Origin: Desulfobacteraceae bacterium
GTDB lineage: Bacteria > Desulfobacterota > Desulfobacteria > Desulfobacterales > UBA11574
Assembly (NCBI GenBank): GCA_013203195.1
Contig: JABMQM010000524.1
Coordinates: forward strand, 1-21,940
Reading direction: 5' to 3'
Length of the DNA: 21,940 bases
The translations under genes were made by a program, and so were the position numbers. How positions within the stretch are numbered: the first letter of the stretch is position 1; the number at the start of each line of letters is the position of its first letter. The notes beneath the pieces were generated by a model that saw nothing but the letters and a program-made list of their open reading frames with translations, had not been told where the DNA came from and made no database searches. Shown piece by piece: positions 1 to 6,680 of the stretch.

Positions 1-729
1 CCTGTGGTAAAAGAGAGGCATGATTTTCAGGGTGGCCATACGGCCGTTATTCGTAATGATAAATGTACTCAATGCGGTCTCTGTCAGGATTTGTGCCGGT
101 GGGATGCCGTCAGCGATGACTTTGCAGTCGATTCCATCGCGTGCGAAGGCTGCGGTGTTTGCGTCTATTTCTGTCCTGAAAAAGCCATCGATTTTCCGCT
201 TGACACCTGTGGCGAGTGGTTCATTTCCGAAACCGTTTTGGGCCCCATGGTCCATGCCAGACTCGGTATTGCCCAAGAAAATTCCGGCAAACTGGTATCC
301 CTGGTGCGGCAGGAAGCCAGAAAAATTGCCCAAGAAAAAGGGCTCGGTCTCATTCTGACCGACGGTCCCCCGGGAATCGGTTGTCCGGTGATTGCTGCAA
401 TCGGCGGTGCCGCCGGCGTGCTGATTGTGACCGAGCCTACGGTTTCCGGTAAACACGACATGGAGCGTGTTGTCCTGCTGGCCGAGCATTTCAAGGTTCC
501 GGCCATGGTTTGTGTCAACAAGTTTGATCTCAATCTTGACCAGTCACAGGCTATTGAAAAATTTGCAAAAAATAAAAATGTAAGCGTCTTGGGGCGGATC
601 CCTTTTGATCCAATTTTTACAAAGTCCATGGTTCAAGGACAAACCATCTTTGAATACGCAAGGCAATCGGACGCTGGTGAATCGGTCAAAAAGATATGGG
701 GAAAAACCGCAAAAGTCCTCGGGATCTAA
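1..729 (+). CDS. MinD/Mrp-family ATPase with ferredoxin insert, 5' end outside window
   Basis: The reading frame is open from the first base, so the N-terminus with the deviant Walker A loop lies upstream; about 50 residues are probably missing against the usual ~290. Two 4Fe-4S cluster motifs are visible near the start of the visible part (CTQCGLCQDLC and CEGCGVCVYFCP). They are followed by the family signatures GPMVHARLGIAQENSGK, DGPPGIGCPVI (switch/Walker B region), VTEPTVSGKHD and VCVNKFDLN. This is the soluble P-loop ATPase class with an inserted ferredoxin domain (COG1149), which in sulfate reducers is encoded beside MTH1175/NifX-type proteins and, in Desulfovibrio, belongs to the orange-protein (ORP) complex. 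Two MTH1175-like genes follow here, which supports that context. A role in Fe-S or metal-cluster handling is known for relatives; the exact job is inferred. Confidence 0.9.
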   Translation, partial: PVVKERHDFQGGHTAVIRNDKCTQCGLCQDLCRWDAVSDDFAVDSIACEGCGVCVYFCPEKAIDFPLDTCGEWFISETVLGPMVHARLGIAQENSGKLVSLVRQEARKIAQEKGLGLILTDGPPGIGCPVIAAIGGAAGVLIVTEPTVSGKHDMERVVLLAEHFKVPAMVCVNKFDLNLDQSQAIEKFAKNKNVSVLGRIPFDPIFTKSMVQGQTIFEYARQSDAGESVKKIWGKTAKVLGI

Positions 730-799
730 TTTTTGACCATATTGATATTTTTGATCATGCCGGCACGGATTTAAAACGAACACTAAGGAGGATTTTAAA

Positions 800-1195
800 A
801 TGCAAGCAGGAAGAATAGCTGTTCCGTCCATAGAGGCGGGTGGTATAAACGGACAAAGATCGGGGCATTTTGGCCACTGTGATGTATTCACTCTGGTGGA
901 TGTGGAAGGAGGGGAAGTTAAACAGGTCACTACGATTCCCAACCAGAGCCATGTTCAGGGCGGATGCATGGTACCTGTGAATCTTTTGGCAGACCATCAG
1001 GTGGACGCCTTGATCGTCGGGGGTATTGGCATGCGCCCTCTAATGGGTTTCAAGCAAGCGGGAATTGATGTTTACTACGACGTCGCGCGGCAGGAAATAA
1101 AACCGGTTGTAGAAGACCTCATCGCCGGAAAACTGCCGTTGATCACGGAGAATCAGGTTTGTGGCGGCGGGTCAGGAGACTGTACCGGACATTGA
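800..1195 (+). CDS. MTH1175/NifX-like dinitrogenase Fe-Mo cofactor family protein
   Basis: 131-residue cytoplasmic protein with the RNase H-like fold typical of the NifX/NafY/MTH1175 family. Family landmarks are the N-terminal IAVPS strand, SGHFGHCDVF (counterpart of the RFGR.. motif of relatives), and the glycine-rich VDALIVGGIGMRPLMGF loop. The C-terminus ends in a short Cys/Gly/His tail (CGGGSGDCTGH) that could bind metal. Start is ATG preceded by a strong AAGGAGG at 785-791, 8 nt upstream. It lies 70 nt downstream of the ferredoxin-MinD ATPase, probably the same transcript. Relatives bind or deliver metal cofactors (FeMo-co in NifX, a Mo-Cu cluster in ORP); the bound metal here cannot be told from sequence. 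Confidence 0.88.
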   Translation: MQAGRIAVPSIEAGGINGQRSGHFGHCDVFTLVDVEGGEVKQVTTIPNQSHVQGGCMVPVNLLADHQVDALIVGGIGMRPLMGFKQAGIDVYYDVARQEIKPVVEDLIAGKLPLITENQVCGGGSGDCTGH

Positions 1196-1252
1196 TTTTT
1201 CGTGTCTGCGTGCTTGTGTGATAAAAATCTTTTTTGGTTTCAGGTTATAAAA

Positions 1253-1627
1253 TTGGAAGGAACGGTAATTAAAATCGCTGTTACATCCAAGGGTACTGAT
1301 ATGGATTCCCAGGTTGACCCCCGCTTCGGAAGGGCCGCCTACATCCTTATCGTTGATTCGGAAACGTTTGACTTTGAGGTTCTTGATAATAAGGAGAACG
1401 TAAACGCCCTGAAAGGTGCCGGCATTCAGGCTGCCAGTATGGTAAGCAAAAAGGCCGCCGAAGTTTTGCTTACGGGATTTTGCGGACCCAATGCGTTTAA
1501 AGTCATGCAGGCTGCCAACATAGGGGTAGCCAACAATGCCGAAGGCTCTGTGGGGGATGCTGTGAGGGCATATCTAGATGGAAGTTTACCTTTATCCGAC
1601 CAACCTAATGTTGAAGGACAGTGGTAA
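1253..1627 (+). CDS. MTH1175/NifX-like family protein, unusual start codon
   Basis: A second member of the Fe-Mo cofactor (NifX/MTH1175) family: IAVTSKGTDMD, then QVDPRFGRAAYILIVD, GAGIQAASMV and GFCGPNAFKVMQAANIGV. It closely resembles the gene at 21578, which begins MKVAVSSSGKN and has DQRFGRCAYFL and GNCGPNAVQVL. Aligning the two puts the expected initiator at the ATT codon at 1268-1270, with a GGAAGGA Shine-Dalgarno at 1255-1261 only 6 nt upstream. In-frame TTG at 1253 and GTG at 1202 exist but have no good ribosome site and would add non-conserved residues. I list 1253 as the conventional choice; 1268 (AUU) is arguably the real one. The RFGRC cysteine of the relative is alanine here. No AUG is present near the conserved start. 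Confidence 0.82.
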   Translation: MEGTVIKIAVTSKGTDMDSQVDPRFGRAAYILIVDSETFDFEVLDNKENVNALKGAGIQAASMVSKKAAEVLLTGFCGPNAFKVMQAANIGVANNAEGSVGDAVRAYLDGSLPLSDQPNVEGQW

Positions 1628-1635
1628 AAGGTTAC

Positions 1636-1765
1636 CGTTCACAGGTTCGGGGTTCATAGGTTCAAGGTTAGAAGGATAGCAAAGGTTAACAAAGAAAAAG
1701 CAACCCTGAACCTGTGAACGCCCACGAAAAGCAACCCTGAACGGTGAACTCTGAACCTGTGAACG
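1636..1765. repeat. Cluster of GTTCA/TGAAC inverted and direct repeats
   Basis: Between two genes. CGTTCACAGGTTC at 1636-1648, followed by GGGGTTCA and AGGTTCAAGG, is matched in inverted orientation by ACCCTGAACCTGTGAACG at 1703-1720 and CTGAACCTGTGAACG at 1751-1765. AGCAACCCTGAAC occurs twice in direct order (1700 and 1730). The arms could fold into a long hairpin. Function unknown; it looks like a short interspersed intergenic repeat rather than a terminator, since no T-run follows. Confidence 0.7.
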
Positions 1766-1780
1766 CTTACGGTAAAGATT

Positions 1781-2179
1781 ATGCTGAAGATATTGTTGGT
1801 AAGCCCCGACAAAGGTTCTTTGTCCGAGATGGCTTCGGCTTGGGCGGAAAGCGGTGATGTCGACTTGATGTGGGCAAAATCCGGGAAAATGGCTCTGGGC
1901 ATAGCTTCAGACATTGCCATCGATCTGGTGGTAACAGATGAGCGGCTTGGAGACATGACCGGTCTTGAATTTGCAGGTAAACTTCTTGCAGTAAATCCAA
2001 TGATCAATTGTGCATCTGTAAACCACCTGCCGCCCGAAGCGTTTCACGAGGCTAGCGAAGGGCTGGGGTTGTTGGCCCAATTGCCTGTTCACCCCGGCAA
2101 AGAACACGCTGAGGGGCTCTTGCAGCGTCTGAAATATATAAAGAATTTAACAGCCGGCGTAAAAGGCGATATTACATAG
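1781..2179 (+). CDS. Degenerate response-regulator receiver-like protein
   Basis: 132 residues with the layout of a CheY-type receiver domain and no output domain. An opening ILLVSPD strand is followed by DLVVTDERLGDMTG, where D53 sits in the phospho-acceptor position. The acidic pair after strand 1 is reduced to one Asp (D10). The Lys-Pro of the signature strand-5 end is replaced by Leu-Pro (LAQLPVHPGKEHAEGLL), so normal phosphorylation chemistry is doubtful. It lies inside the Fe-S/MTH1175 cluster, downstream of the GTTCA repeats; no histidine kinase is seen nearby. It may act as a stand-alone or pseudo-receiver protein; partner unknown. There is no strong ribosome site before the ATG. Confidence 0.65.
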   Translation: MLKILLVSPDKGSLSEMASAWAESGDVDLMWAKSGKMALGIASDIAIDLVVTDERLGDMTGLEFAGKLLAVNPMINCASVNHLPPEAFHEASEGLGLLAQLPVHPGKEHAEGLLQRLKYIKNLTAGVKGDIT

Positions 2180-2238
2180 AAAGAGATAATAGCTTTACGG
2201 ACAGGGCGCCTGTTGAAAGGAATAGTGGAGCAAAGATA

Positions 2239-2685
2239 ATGCAATCGCAAGACATTACAACAAATGATTCGGAAAGTATAGCGGAGCTGCTTTCAGGTTC
2301 AGGATATTCTGATAAGGCCATTAAATACTTTTTGGAAAAGGCCGACATGGGCAGTCTGCCGGATGCCGACCAAGTGACAGAGTTGACCGGCCCTTGCGGC
2401 GATACGATGAAAATTTATCTGAAGATAGAAGATGATAGAATCAAAGACGCTAAAATGCGAGTTCTCGGCTGTGCCGGGGCTGTTGCTTCTGCCATGGCTG
2501 CCATGGAACTTATTAAGAGCAGGACCATTGACAATGCCCTGGCGATTAAAGACCGGGATGTTTACAATTTACTGGAAGAAATCCCTGATCAGAAACAGGA
2601 TTGCATTCGGTTAACGATTAAAATCCTTCAGAAAGCGATCCAAGAATATAAGTCCAACAATATTAACAATCAGCAAGGAGAATAA
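2239..2685 (+). CDS. IscU/NifU N-domain-like iron-sulfur scaffold protein
   Basis: 148-residue cytoplasmic protein of the IscU/NifU-N fold. The three cluster-ligand cysteines are present in the usual contexts: TGPCGDTM (C53), LGCAGAVASA (C78) and KQDCIRL (C122). An N-terminal ~40-residue extension precedes the scaffold core. Family proteins assemble [2Fe-2S]/[4Fe-4S] clusters with a cysteine desulfurase, none of which is visible in the window. Its position among MTH1175-type and ferredoxin-MinD genes suggests that it serves their cluster chemistry (inference). It is followed by only 2 nt to the FmdB-like gene, whose ribosome site (AAGGAG) lies within the end of this gene, so the two are co-translated. 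Confidence 0.88.
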   Translation: MQSQDITTNDSESIAELLSGSGYSDKAIKYFLEKADMGSLPDADQVTELTGPCGDTMKIYLKIEDDRIKDAKMRVLGCAGAVASAMAAMELIKSRTIDNALAIKDRDVYNLLEEIPDQKQDCIRLTIKILQKAIQEYKSNNINNQQGE

Positions 2686-2687
2686 CC

Positions 2688-2942
2688 ATGCCTCTGTTTG
2701 ATTACCTGTGCCTGGACTGCGGAAAGCTCAGCGAAATCCTCGTTACAACTTCTGATGACAAGCAGCAGTGTCAAGCTTGTAATAGTGCTAATATCAAGAA
2801 AATGATTTCAGCCCCTTCATCTCTGTCCGGAACGCCGACGTCCAATTTTCCCGGCCCCGGTGATACCGCTTGCTGCGGGTCAACCCCCACAAATGCTGCT
2901 TGTGAAGGTCCCGGCAGTTGCTGCGGTAAGTCACAGGCTTAA
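2688..2942 (+). CDS. FmdB-type zinc-ribbon protein
   Basis: 84 residues. The N-terminal zinc ribbon has the FmdB/CxxC_CxxC_SSSS pattern: MPLFDYLCLDCGKL, then QQCQACNSANIKKMIS. The C-terminal 30 residues are Gly/Pro/Cys-rich with two CC pairs (DTACCGST, GSCCGKSQA), which could add metal ligands. It is tightly coupled to the upstream scaffold gene and is the last gene of the left-hand Fe-S cluster before the recombinase remnants. FmdB was named from formylmethanofuran dehydrogenase operons; its biochemical role is not established, so only the metal-binding fold is called. Confidence 0.85.
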   Translation: MPLFDYLCLDCGKLSEILVTTSDDKQQCQACNSANIKKMISAPSSLSGTPTSNFPGPGDTACCGSTPTNAACEGPGSCCGKSQA

Positions 2943-3059
2943 ATTGAACCAATGATTACAGTGGATGGCTATCTGAATACCCAACCTTGCGTCTTTTGTC
3001 CGAAAACAGAGCTTCTTTCTCTTGAAAGTGTATTTTTGGATCACAAAATGCCATTCTAA

Positions 3060-3505
3060 GGCCTTATTTTACGCAATTATCAAGCGGTTGATCCATTATA
3101 TCGAAGTGTTTCTGCGGCCCGGCCCCATTTGCGCCCATTTGCCCTACGCGTTTTCTTCCAATATTTGGTGCGTAAAGGCATCTATGAACAAAACCCTTTG
3201 CAGGATATTCCACTTCTGTCGGAAAACGATATTGTTCCTTTTGTATTTACATCCGAACAAATTGATCAATTGCTTGTCGCCGTTTGTAAAAGAATCCGTA
3301 ACGCCCAATGGTGTTACTTAAAAGATTTGTCCCAATACATGGCCATGGTGATGATCGCTCGCTGTGGCCTGCGAATATCAGAACCGCTACGGCTTATATG
3401 GGGCATGTTGAGTACAAGCATACGATTAAGTACCTTAAGGTGCTGGATACAGAGCATCGAAACCGTTTGTTTTCTTTTGTCACCTCACAAAAAGAAAACA
3501 GATGA
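3060..3505 (+). pseudogene. Tyrosine recombinase remnant with internal deletion
   Basis: One frame from 3060 gives an integrase core-binding domain (RPHLRPFALRVFFQYL, FTSEQIDQLL) and the first catalytic block ARCGLRISEPL with the catalytic Arg. Immediately after, around 3380-3400, the family C-terminus appears in another frame: TAYMGHVEYKHTIKYLKVLD and then EHRNRLFSFVTSQKE, including the tyrosine of the nucleophile region. The ~120-150 residues that normally lie between (Lys beta-hairpin, HxxR) are missing, so this is a deletion derivative with a frameshift. Its TGA overlaps the ATG of the next recombinase (ATGA at 3502-3505), the translationally coupled arrangement of multi-recombinase elements such as recombinase-in-trio. 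An in-frame stop at 3057 precedes it. Confidence 0.75.
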
Positions 3506-4438
3506 GACTTTCAACGTGTATTTATCATTTTTTTGATCAGTATCTTCCTCGCATAAAGGGCAGCAACAGAAAAACCATCAAAGCCTACCGGGATGCCTTC
3601 ACCATTTTTTTGCCCTTTGCTTCCCGGCATCTTGGCATAAAAATCGACTCCCTGAAAGTTGACCATCTCTCTTCCGGCTTGATCCTGGCCTTTCTCGATT
3701 ACCTTGAGTCTGATCGCGGCAATGCCGGCACAACCCGCAACCAGCGGCTGGCGGCCCTAAAATCACTGGCAAAAATGATGCGCTTTATGTATCCGCAAAA
3801 CCGAGACACTGCCGAAAGGATACTGAGCATCCTCCAAAAGCGTACCCAAAGAAAACTCATCGGCTTTCTGTACCCTGATGAAATCTTTAAAATCTTTTGT
3901 GGTGTTGAGCTTACCAATAAAAATGGACTTCGTGATTATACCATCCTGCACCTGCTTGATGACGCCGGCGCCAGAGCCAGTGAAATCGCAACACTGAACC
4001 TGGACTACTTCAATACTCAGCAAAAAACACTGGCCATCCTGGGTAAAGGAAACCGTTTTCGATTGATAGAACTTTCACCGAAAACCACGGAACTCATCAA
4101 GCTCTATATGACCAAATACCGTGTCAAACCAAAACCGCTGTATCAACACCGCTTGTTTATCAACCAACGCGGGACAGAACTTACCCGGCATGGTATTTAT
4201 CGCATCTGTAAAAAATATCTCACCAAAGCTTTAGTCCTAAACGTCTCAAAAACATCAATCCAGTCCATAGCTTTCGTCATTCGTGCGCAATCCGAATACT
4301 CGCCTGCGGAGAGCCGATCTCGACTATTAAAAATCACCTGGGCCATGAAAAATCCAATCCACTATGGTTTATTTACAATTGGATCTGACGCGGAAAAAAG
4401 AAGTTCAAAGAAAGTTAAAAAGGTATCACCAAAATTAA
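3502..4438 (+). pseudogene. Tyrosine recombinase (second of tandem), two frameshifts
   Basis: Frame 1 carries the SAM-like N-terminal domain (NRKTIKAYRDAFTIFLPF), catalytic Arg in LLDDAGARASEIATLNLD and the Lys hairpin LGKGNRFRLIEL. It then loses homology after KKYLTKA. Restoring one T in the TTT at 4230-4232 recovers SPKRLKNINPVHSFRHS, with the catalytic HxxR, up to TIKNHLGHEK. Restoring one A in the run at 4348-4352 recovers IQSTMVYLQLDL with the catalytic Tyr, ending at the TAA at 4436-4438. All catalytic residues are thus still encoded, but in three frames. If unrepaired, translation continues in frame 1 to 4455 without the active site. The gene probably belongs to a RIT-like element, of which a third partner was not found. 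Confidence 0.8.
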
Positions 4439-4657
4439 AGGGTCATCATTTTTGAGATACCTCAATGTATCACAAATTGAGTGAAAATAGGTAATTGCAG
4501 GGTATCACCGCCGTTGGGCCAAAAAATAAAACACATTTGATGGATGCATTTTCCCCAACAAGATACACCATTTCTTGATAGGCTCAATCCTTTTACCCTT
4601 AAAAAAACCAAACCCGTTTTGAACAGGGGCAAATCCTACCCATCTGCCGCTTTTTGG
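4439..4657. other. Intergenic stretch after the recombinase remnant
   Basis: No gene supported on the + strand. GGTATCACC recurs at 4422 and 4501, perhaps the trace of a small duplication. On the minus strand about 50 codons are open across 4503-4655, with GRWVGFAPVQNGFGFFKG and KKWCILLGK, but I do not recognise a family and there is no start signal. It may be another mobile-element scrap. Confidence 0.4.
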
Positions 4658-4686
4658 TTGACATATGCAATTAAGTTATTTATGAT
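4658..4686 (+). promoter_or_regulatory. Sigma-70 promoter of the ArsR-family gene
   Basis: TTGACA at 4658-4663, a 17-nt spacer, then TATGAT at 4681-4686: a perfect -35 and a one-mismatch -10 at ideal spacing. Transcription would begin near 4693, giving a leader of only about 25 nt and placing the start within the TTAAGT operator-like repeats. Confidence 0.75.
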
Positions 4687-4690
4687 TTAG

Positions 4691-4706
4691 TTAAGTAAAA
4701 ACTTAA
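4691..4706. promoter_or_regulatory. Operator-like inverted repeat TTAAGT-AAAA-ACTTAA
   Basis: Perfect 6-bp palindromic arms around AAAA, right at the predicted transcription start; another TTAAGT copy lies at 4671-4676 inside the promoter spacer. AT-rich dyads overlapping the promoter are the usual binding sites of ArsR/SmtB repressors, so autoregulation by the adjacent gene is the simple reading (inference). Confidence 0.6.
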
Positions 4707-4717
4707 ATAGATATCGA

Positions 4718-5185
4718 ATGAAAAACATGACATCCATTTTGAAAGCCCTCGCAGATGAGACTCGTTTTCAGATCATCAACCTGCTTTTGACCCATGATCT
4801 GTGTGTGGGCGCTTTGGCAAACTGTCTCACTATTTCAAAAGCCGCTGTGTCTCAGCACTTACAGGTACTCAGAAAGGCAGGATTGGTCAGAGGAGAAAAA
4901 CGGGGCTACTGGACACATTATATTGTAGAAAGGAACGTCTTAAAGAAGATTGCAGACAGGTTTACTGAAATGGCAAATCATATATCCGGCCCGGAAGGTG
5001 TCTGCCTTAGAACACTACCGATTATGCCAGATAATTTTAAGGAAAGGAGGAAGATAGATATGTGTATGGATTGCTGTCAACAACCAGAGAAATTGAAAGG
5101 GAAACCTGAGGACTGTACTCCCGAACAGGTCAAGGAATGCCACGGGGACACGGAAGACCATCCTTGTAAAACTGAGAAGAAGTAA
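4718..5185 (+). CDS. ArsR/SmtB-family transcriptional regulator with Cys-rich C-terminal tail
   Basis: 155 residues. Residues ~1-90 form the winged helix: ILKALADETRFQIINLL, then LTISKAAVSQHLQVLRKAGLVRGEKRGYW. The usual ELCVCEL metal motif of ArsR is DLCVGAL here, with the second Cys replaced by Gly. The last ~42 residues are Cys-rich (MCMDCCQQ, EDCTPEQVKECHG, DHPC) and not part of the standard fold, so metal could be sensed through the tail. A consensus promoter and palindrome lie directly upstream; no Shine-Dalgarno precedes the ATG at 4718, and the leader is short. The two half permeases downstream are likely targets, although a terminator-like hairpin separates them. An internal ribosome site inside the gene is described separately. 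Confidence 0.9.
   Translation: MKNMTSILKALADETRFQIINLLLTHDLCVGALANCLTISKAAVSQHLQVLRKAGLVRGEKRGYWTHYIVERNVLKKIADRFTEMANHISGPEGVCLRTLPIMPDNFKERRKIDMCMDCCQQPEKLKGKPEDCTPEQVKECHGDTEDHPCKTEKK
5060..5185 (+). CDS. Possible independent 42-residue Cys-rich protein inside the arsR-like gene
   Basis: Within the regulator gene and in the same frame, AAGGAGG at 5044-5050 lies 9 nt before an ATG at 5060. That is a far better initiation site than the one at the gene's own start, which has none. The product would begin MCMDCCQQPEKLKGK and carry six Cys and two His in 42 residues, enough for a small metal-binding or metal-chaperone protein. Either the ArsR-like protein has a fused tail, or ancestral separate genes merged by loss of a stop codon, or both products are made. 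The sequence shows only the initiation signal; expression is inference. Confidence 0.45.
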   Translation: MCMDCCQQPEKLKGKPEDCTPEQVKECHGDTEDHPCKTEKK

Positions 5186-5210
5186 GTGATGCTATTTTCG
5201 ATTATAGAAG

Positions 5211-5254
5211 GGCGTTTGTCTGTTGCGGGCCAGTAATAGATGGACGCCTTTTTT
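5211..5254 (+). terminator. Rho-independent terminator-like hairpin
   Basis: GGCGTTTGTC at 5211-5220 can pair with GATGGACGCC at 5239-5248 (G-U pairs included), followed by TTTTTT at 5249-5254. It sits 25 nt after the regulator stop codon and would separate it from the permease pair. The loop is about 18 nt, so strength is uncertain. Confidence 0.55.
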
Positions 5255-5323
5255 CTTACAAAAAGCAGCTTATTGTTCTGCCCCCTGCTTTAAGTTTAAA
5301 CCATCCCAAGGGGGTTAGAAAAA

Positions 5324-5821
5324 TTGACTATGTATTACCTATACATGCTGATAATTATTACTATTGCTATCTCTTTCTTTGCTGATCGCAACAAAACTTA
5401 CAGGGCAATCAAAATCGCCATCAAAAAATTCTCCCGAATCCTCCCTGCATTTGCAGCAATGCTTATCCTTGTATCTATAATTCTTGGTCTTATTCCAAAT
5501 AGCATCATTTTACATTATTTAGGAAAAAGTAACATATCTAAAGGGGTTATTATGGCATCTTTCTTCGGCTCCATAACCCTTATGCCCGGTTTCATAGCTT
5601 TTCCCCTTTGCGGCATTTTGCTTAAGAAGGGTGTGACATATACGGTCCTTTCAGCATTTACAACCACACTGATGATGGTAGGTTTTGTGACCTTTCCCTT
5701 AGAAAAAAAATATTTTGGGGTTAAAGTCACAATATTAAGAAACCTATTGAGCCTTTTCATTGCCCTCATTGTTGCGATTACGACAGGCATTTTCTTTGGA
5801 GAAATTTTTACATGGATTTAA
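5324..5821 (+). CDS. Half-size permease, N-terminal half of the ArsP_1/DUF318 (YraQ-like) type
   Basis: 165-residue inner-membrane protein with about five hydrophobic segments. The signature loop ITLMPGFIAFPLCGILLKKG and the segment TTLMMVGFVTFPLEKKYFG match the predicted-permease family PF03773, whose full-length members are about 300-350 residues in one chain. Here the transporter is split: the next gene overlaps by 10 nt and encodes the second half. TTG at 5324 has the better spacing to AGGGGG (5309-5314); ATG at 5330 is an alternative. ArsR-linked relatives (ArsP) export trivalent organoarsenicals, and others act on metals. The substrate here is unknown. Confidence 0.78.
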   Translation: MTMYYLYMLIIITIAISFFADRNKTYRAIKIAIKKFSRILPAFAAMLILVSIILGLIPNSIILHYLGKSNISKGVIMASFFGSITLMPGFIAFPLCGILLKKGVTYTVLSAFTTTLMMVGFVTFPLEKKYFGVKVTILRNLLSLFIALIVAITTGIFFGEIFTWI

Positions 5822-6345
5822 GAAAAGTTGCTAAGTACGCTAATTTAGTCGGATTTATTGCATACTTTCTTTTTCTCTTGTTCTCATTTTGGAAAGGATT
5901 TGAGCCTGGCAAAAAAATAGCCTTTAATCTCGGCTACTTTTCCATTGAAATGTTAAAGATCCTGCCCCTTGCATTTATATTGATCGGGCTCTTTGAGGTC
6001 TGGATCAAGAAAGAAACAATAGAAAAACACTTTGGGGAAAAATCGGGTCTAAGAGGCCATATAGGTGGAATATTATTGGCAGGTACCACTGTGGGAGGGC
6101 TATATGTAGCCTTTCCCGTTGCGTATAGTCTTTATGGCAAGGGGGCAGATCTTGGAGTAATTTTCACTTACATCGCGGCTTCCGCTATTTGCCGGATTCC
6201 TATGACCATCTTTGAAGCTTCTTTCCTGGGCATCAAATTTTCCATTATTCGACTTTTTGTTTCCATTCCTTTAATTATAATAAGTTCCATGCTCTTAGGA
6301 AAATATCTTACCAAAAGAGGTCACGCAATCAAGGATGGAGAATAA
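5812..6345 (+). CDS. Half-size permease, C-terminal half of the ArsP_1/DUF318 type
   Basis: 177 residues with about five membrane segments. IEKHFGEKSGLRGHIGG and GTTVGGLYVAFPVAYSLY mark the second repeat of the predicted-permease family. It starts inside the end of the preceding gene (10-nt overlap), so the two halves are translationally coupled and probably assemble as one heterodimeric transporter. The C-terminus is a short charged tail (TKRGHAIKDGE). The inverted symmetry of one-chain members is presumably reproduced by the two chains (inference). It may be co-regulated with the ArsR-like gene. Confidence 0.78.
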   Translation: MDLRKVAKYANLVGFIAYFLFLLFSFWKGFEPGKKIAFNLGYFSIEMLKILPLAFILIGLFEVWIKKETIEKHFGEKSGLRGHIGGILLAGTTVGGLYVAFPVAYSLYGKGADLGVIFTYIAASAICRIPMTIFEASFLGIKFSIIRLFVSIPLIIISSMLLGKYLTKRGHAIKDGE

Positions 6346-6438
6346 AACTTTTTGGAAACCACGTGTTCTATTAAGACTATAAGCTTAGGTGTGTGATTCA
6401 TAGATATCGTTTCAATTACTTGATATGAAACATGCGTT

Positions 6439-6680
6439 ATGAATAGAGAAATAAAAGCACGATTAAAATGGATAGAGTTATATAAAGAAACACGTAATGC
6501 AGGATTAGTTTGTCGCCATTGCGGAATTTTAAGGCCCACCCTTAGAAAATGGTTCAGACGCTATGATGAATTAGGAGTTGACGGTTTATATAACAAAAGC
6601 ACACGGTCTCTCCGAAGCCCGAATAAGAAAGAAACAGGCGAACAGGAGCGTCTAATTCTCGACCTCAGAAGAAAGAGAAA
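6439..6680 (+). mobile_element. 5' fragment of an IS481/IS630-type transposase (HTH domain only)
   Basis: Codons 1-80 encode a transposase-type helix-turn-helix: MNREIKARLKWIELYKE, then CRHCGILRPTLRKWFRRYDE, ELGVDGLYNKS and the linker ILDLRRKRKLGA. That linker normally leads into the DDE catalytic domain. All catalytic sequence is missing; the frame continues directly into a membrane exporter. Base composition is more AT-rich than the exporter part that follows. The upstream 90 nt (6346-6438) hold a GTTTCA..TGAAAC dyad and may include the left IS end, but no terminal repeat could be confirmed. Confidence 0.7.

Noticed and set aside
1..2942. Possible nif (nitrogenase) cluster because of NifX- and NifU-like genes
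   Set aside because: No nitrogenase structural genes or nifB/E/N are present; the ferredoxin-MinD and MTH1175 combination fits the ORP-type anaerobe cluster better.
2952..3059. 35-codon frame starting ATG after the FmdB-like gene
   Set aside because: No ribosome site and no family resemblance; it is in frame with the recombinase remnant beyond its stop, so it may be decayed leader sequence.
4503..4655. Open minus-strand stretch of about 50 codons with protein-like composition
   Set aside because: No start codon with a ribosome site, no recognised family, and interrupted toward the ArsR promoter; at most a mobile-element scrap.
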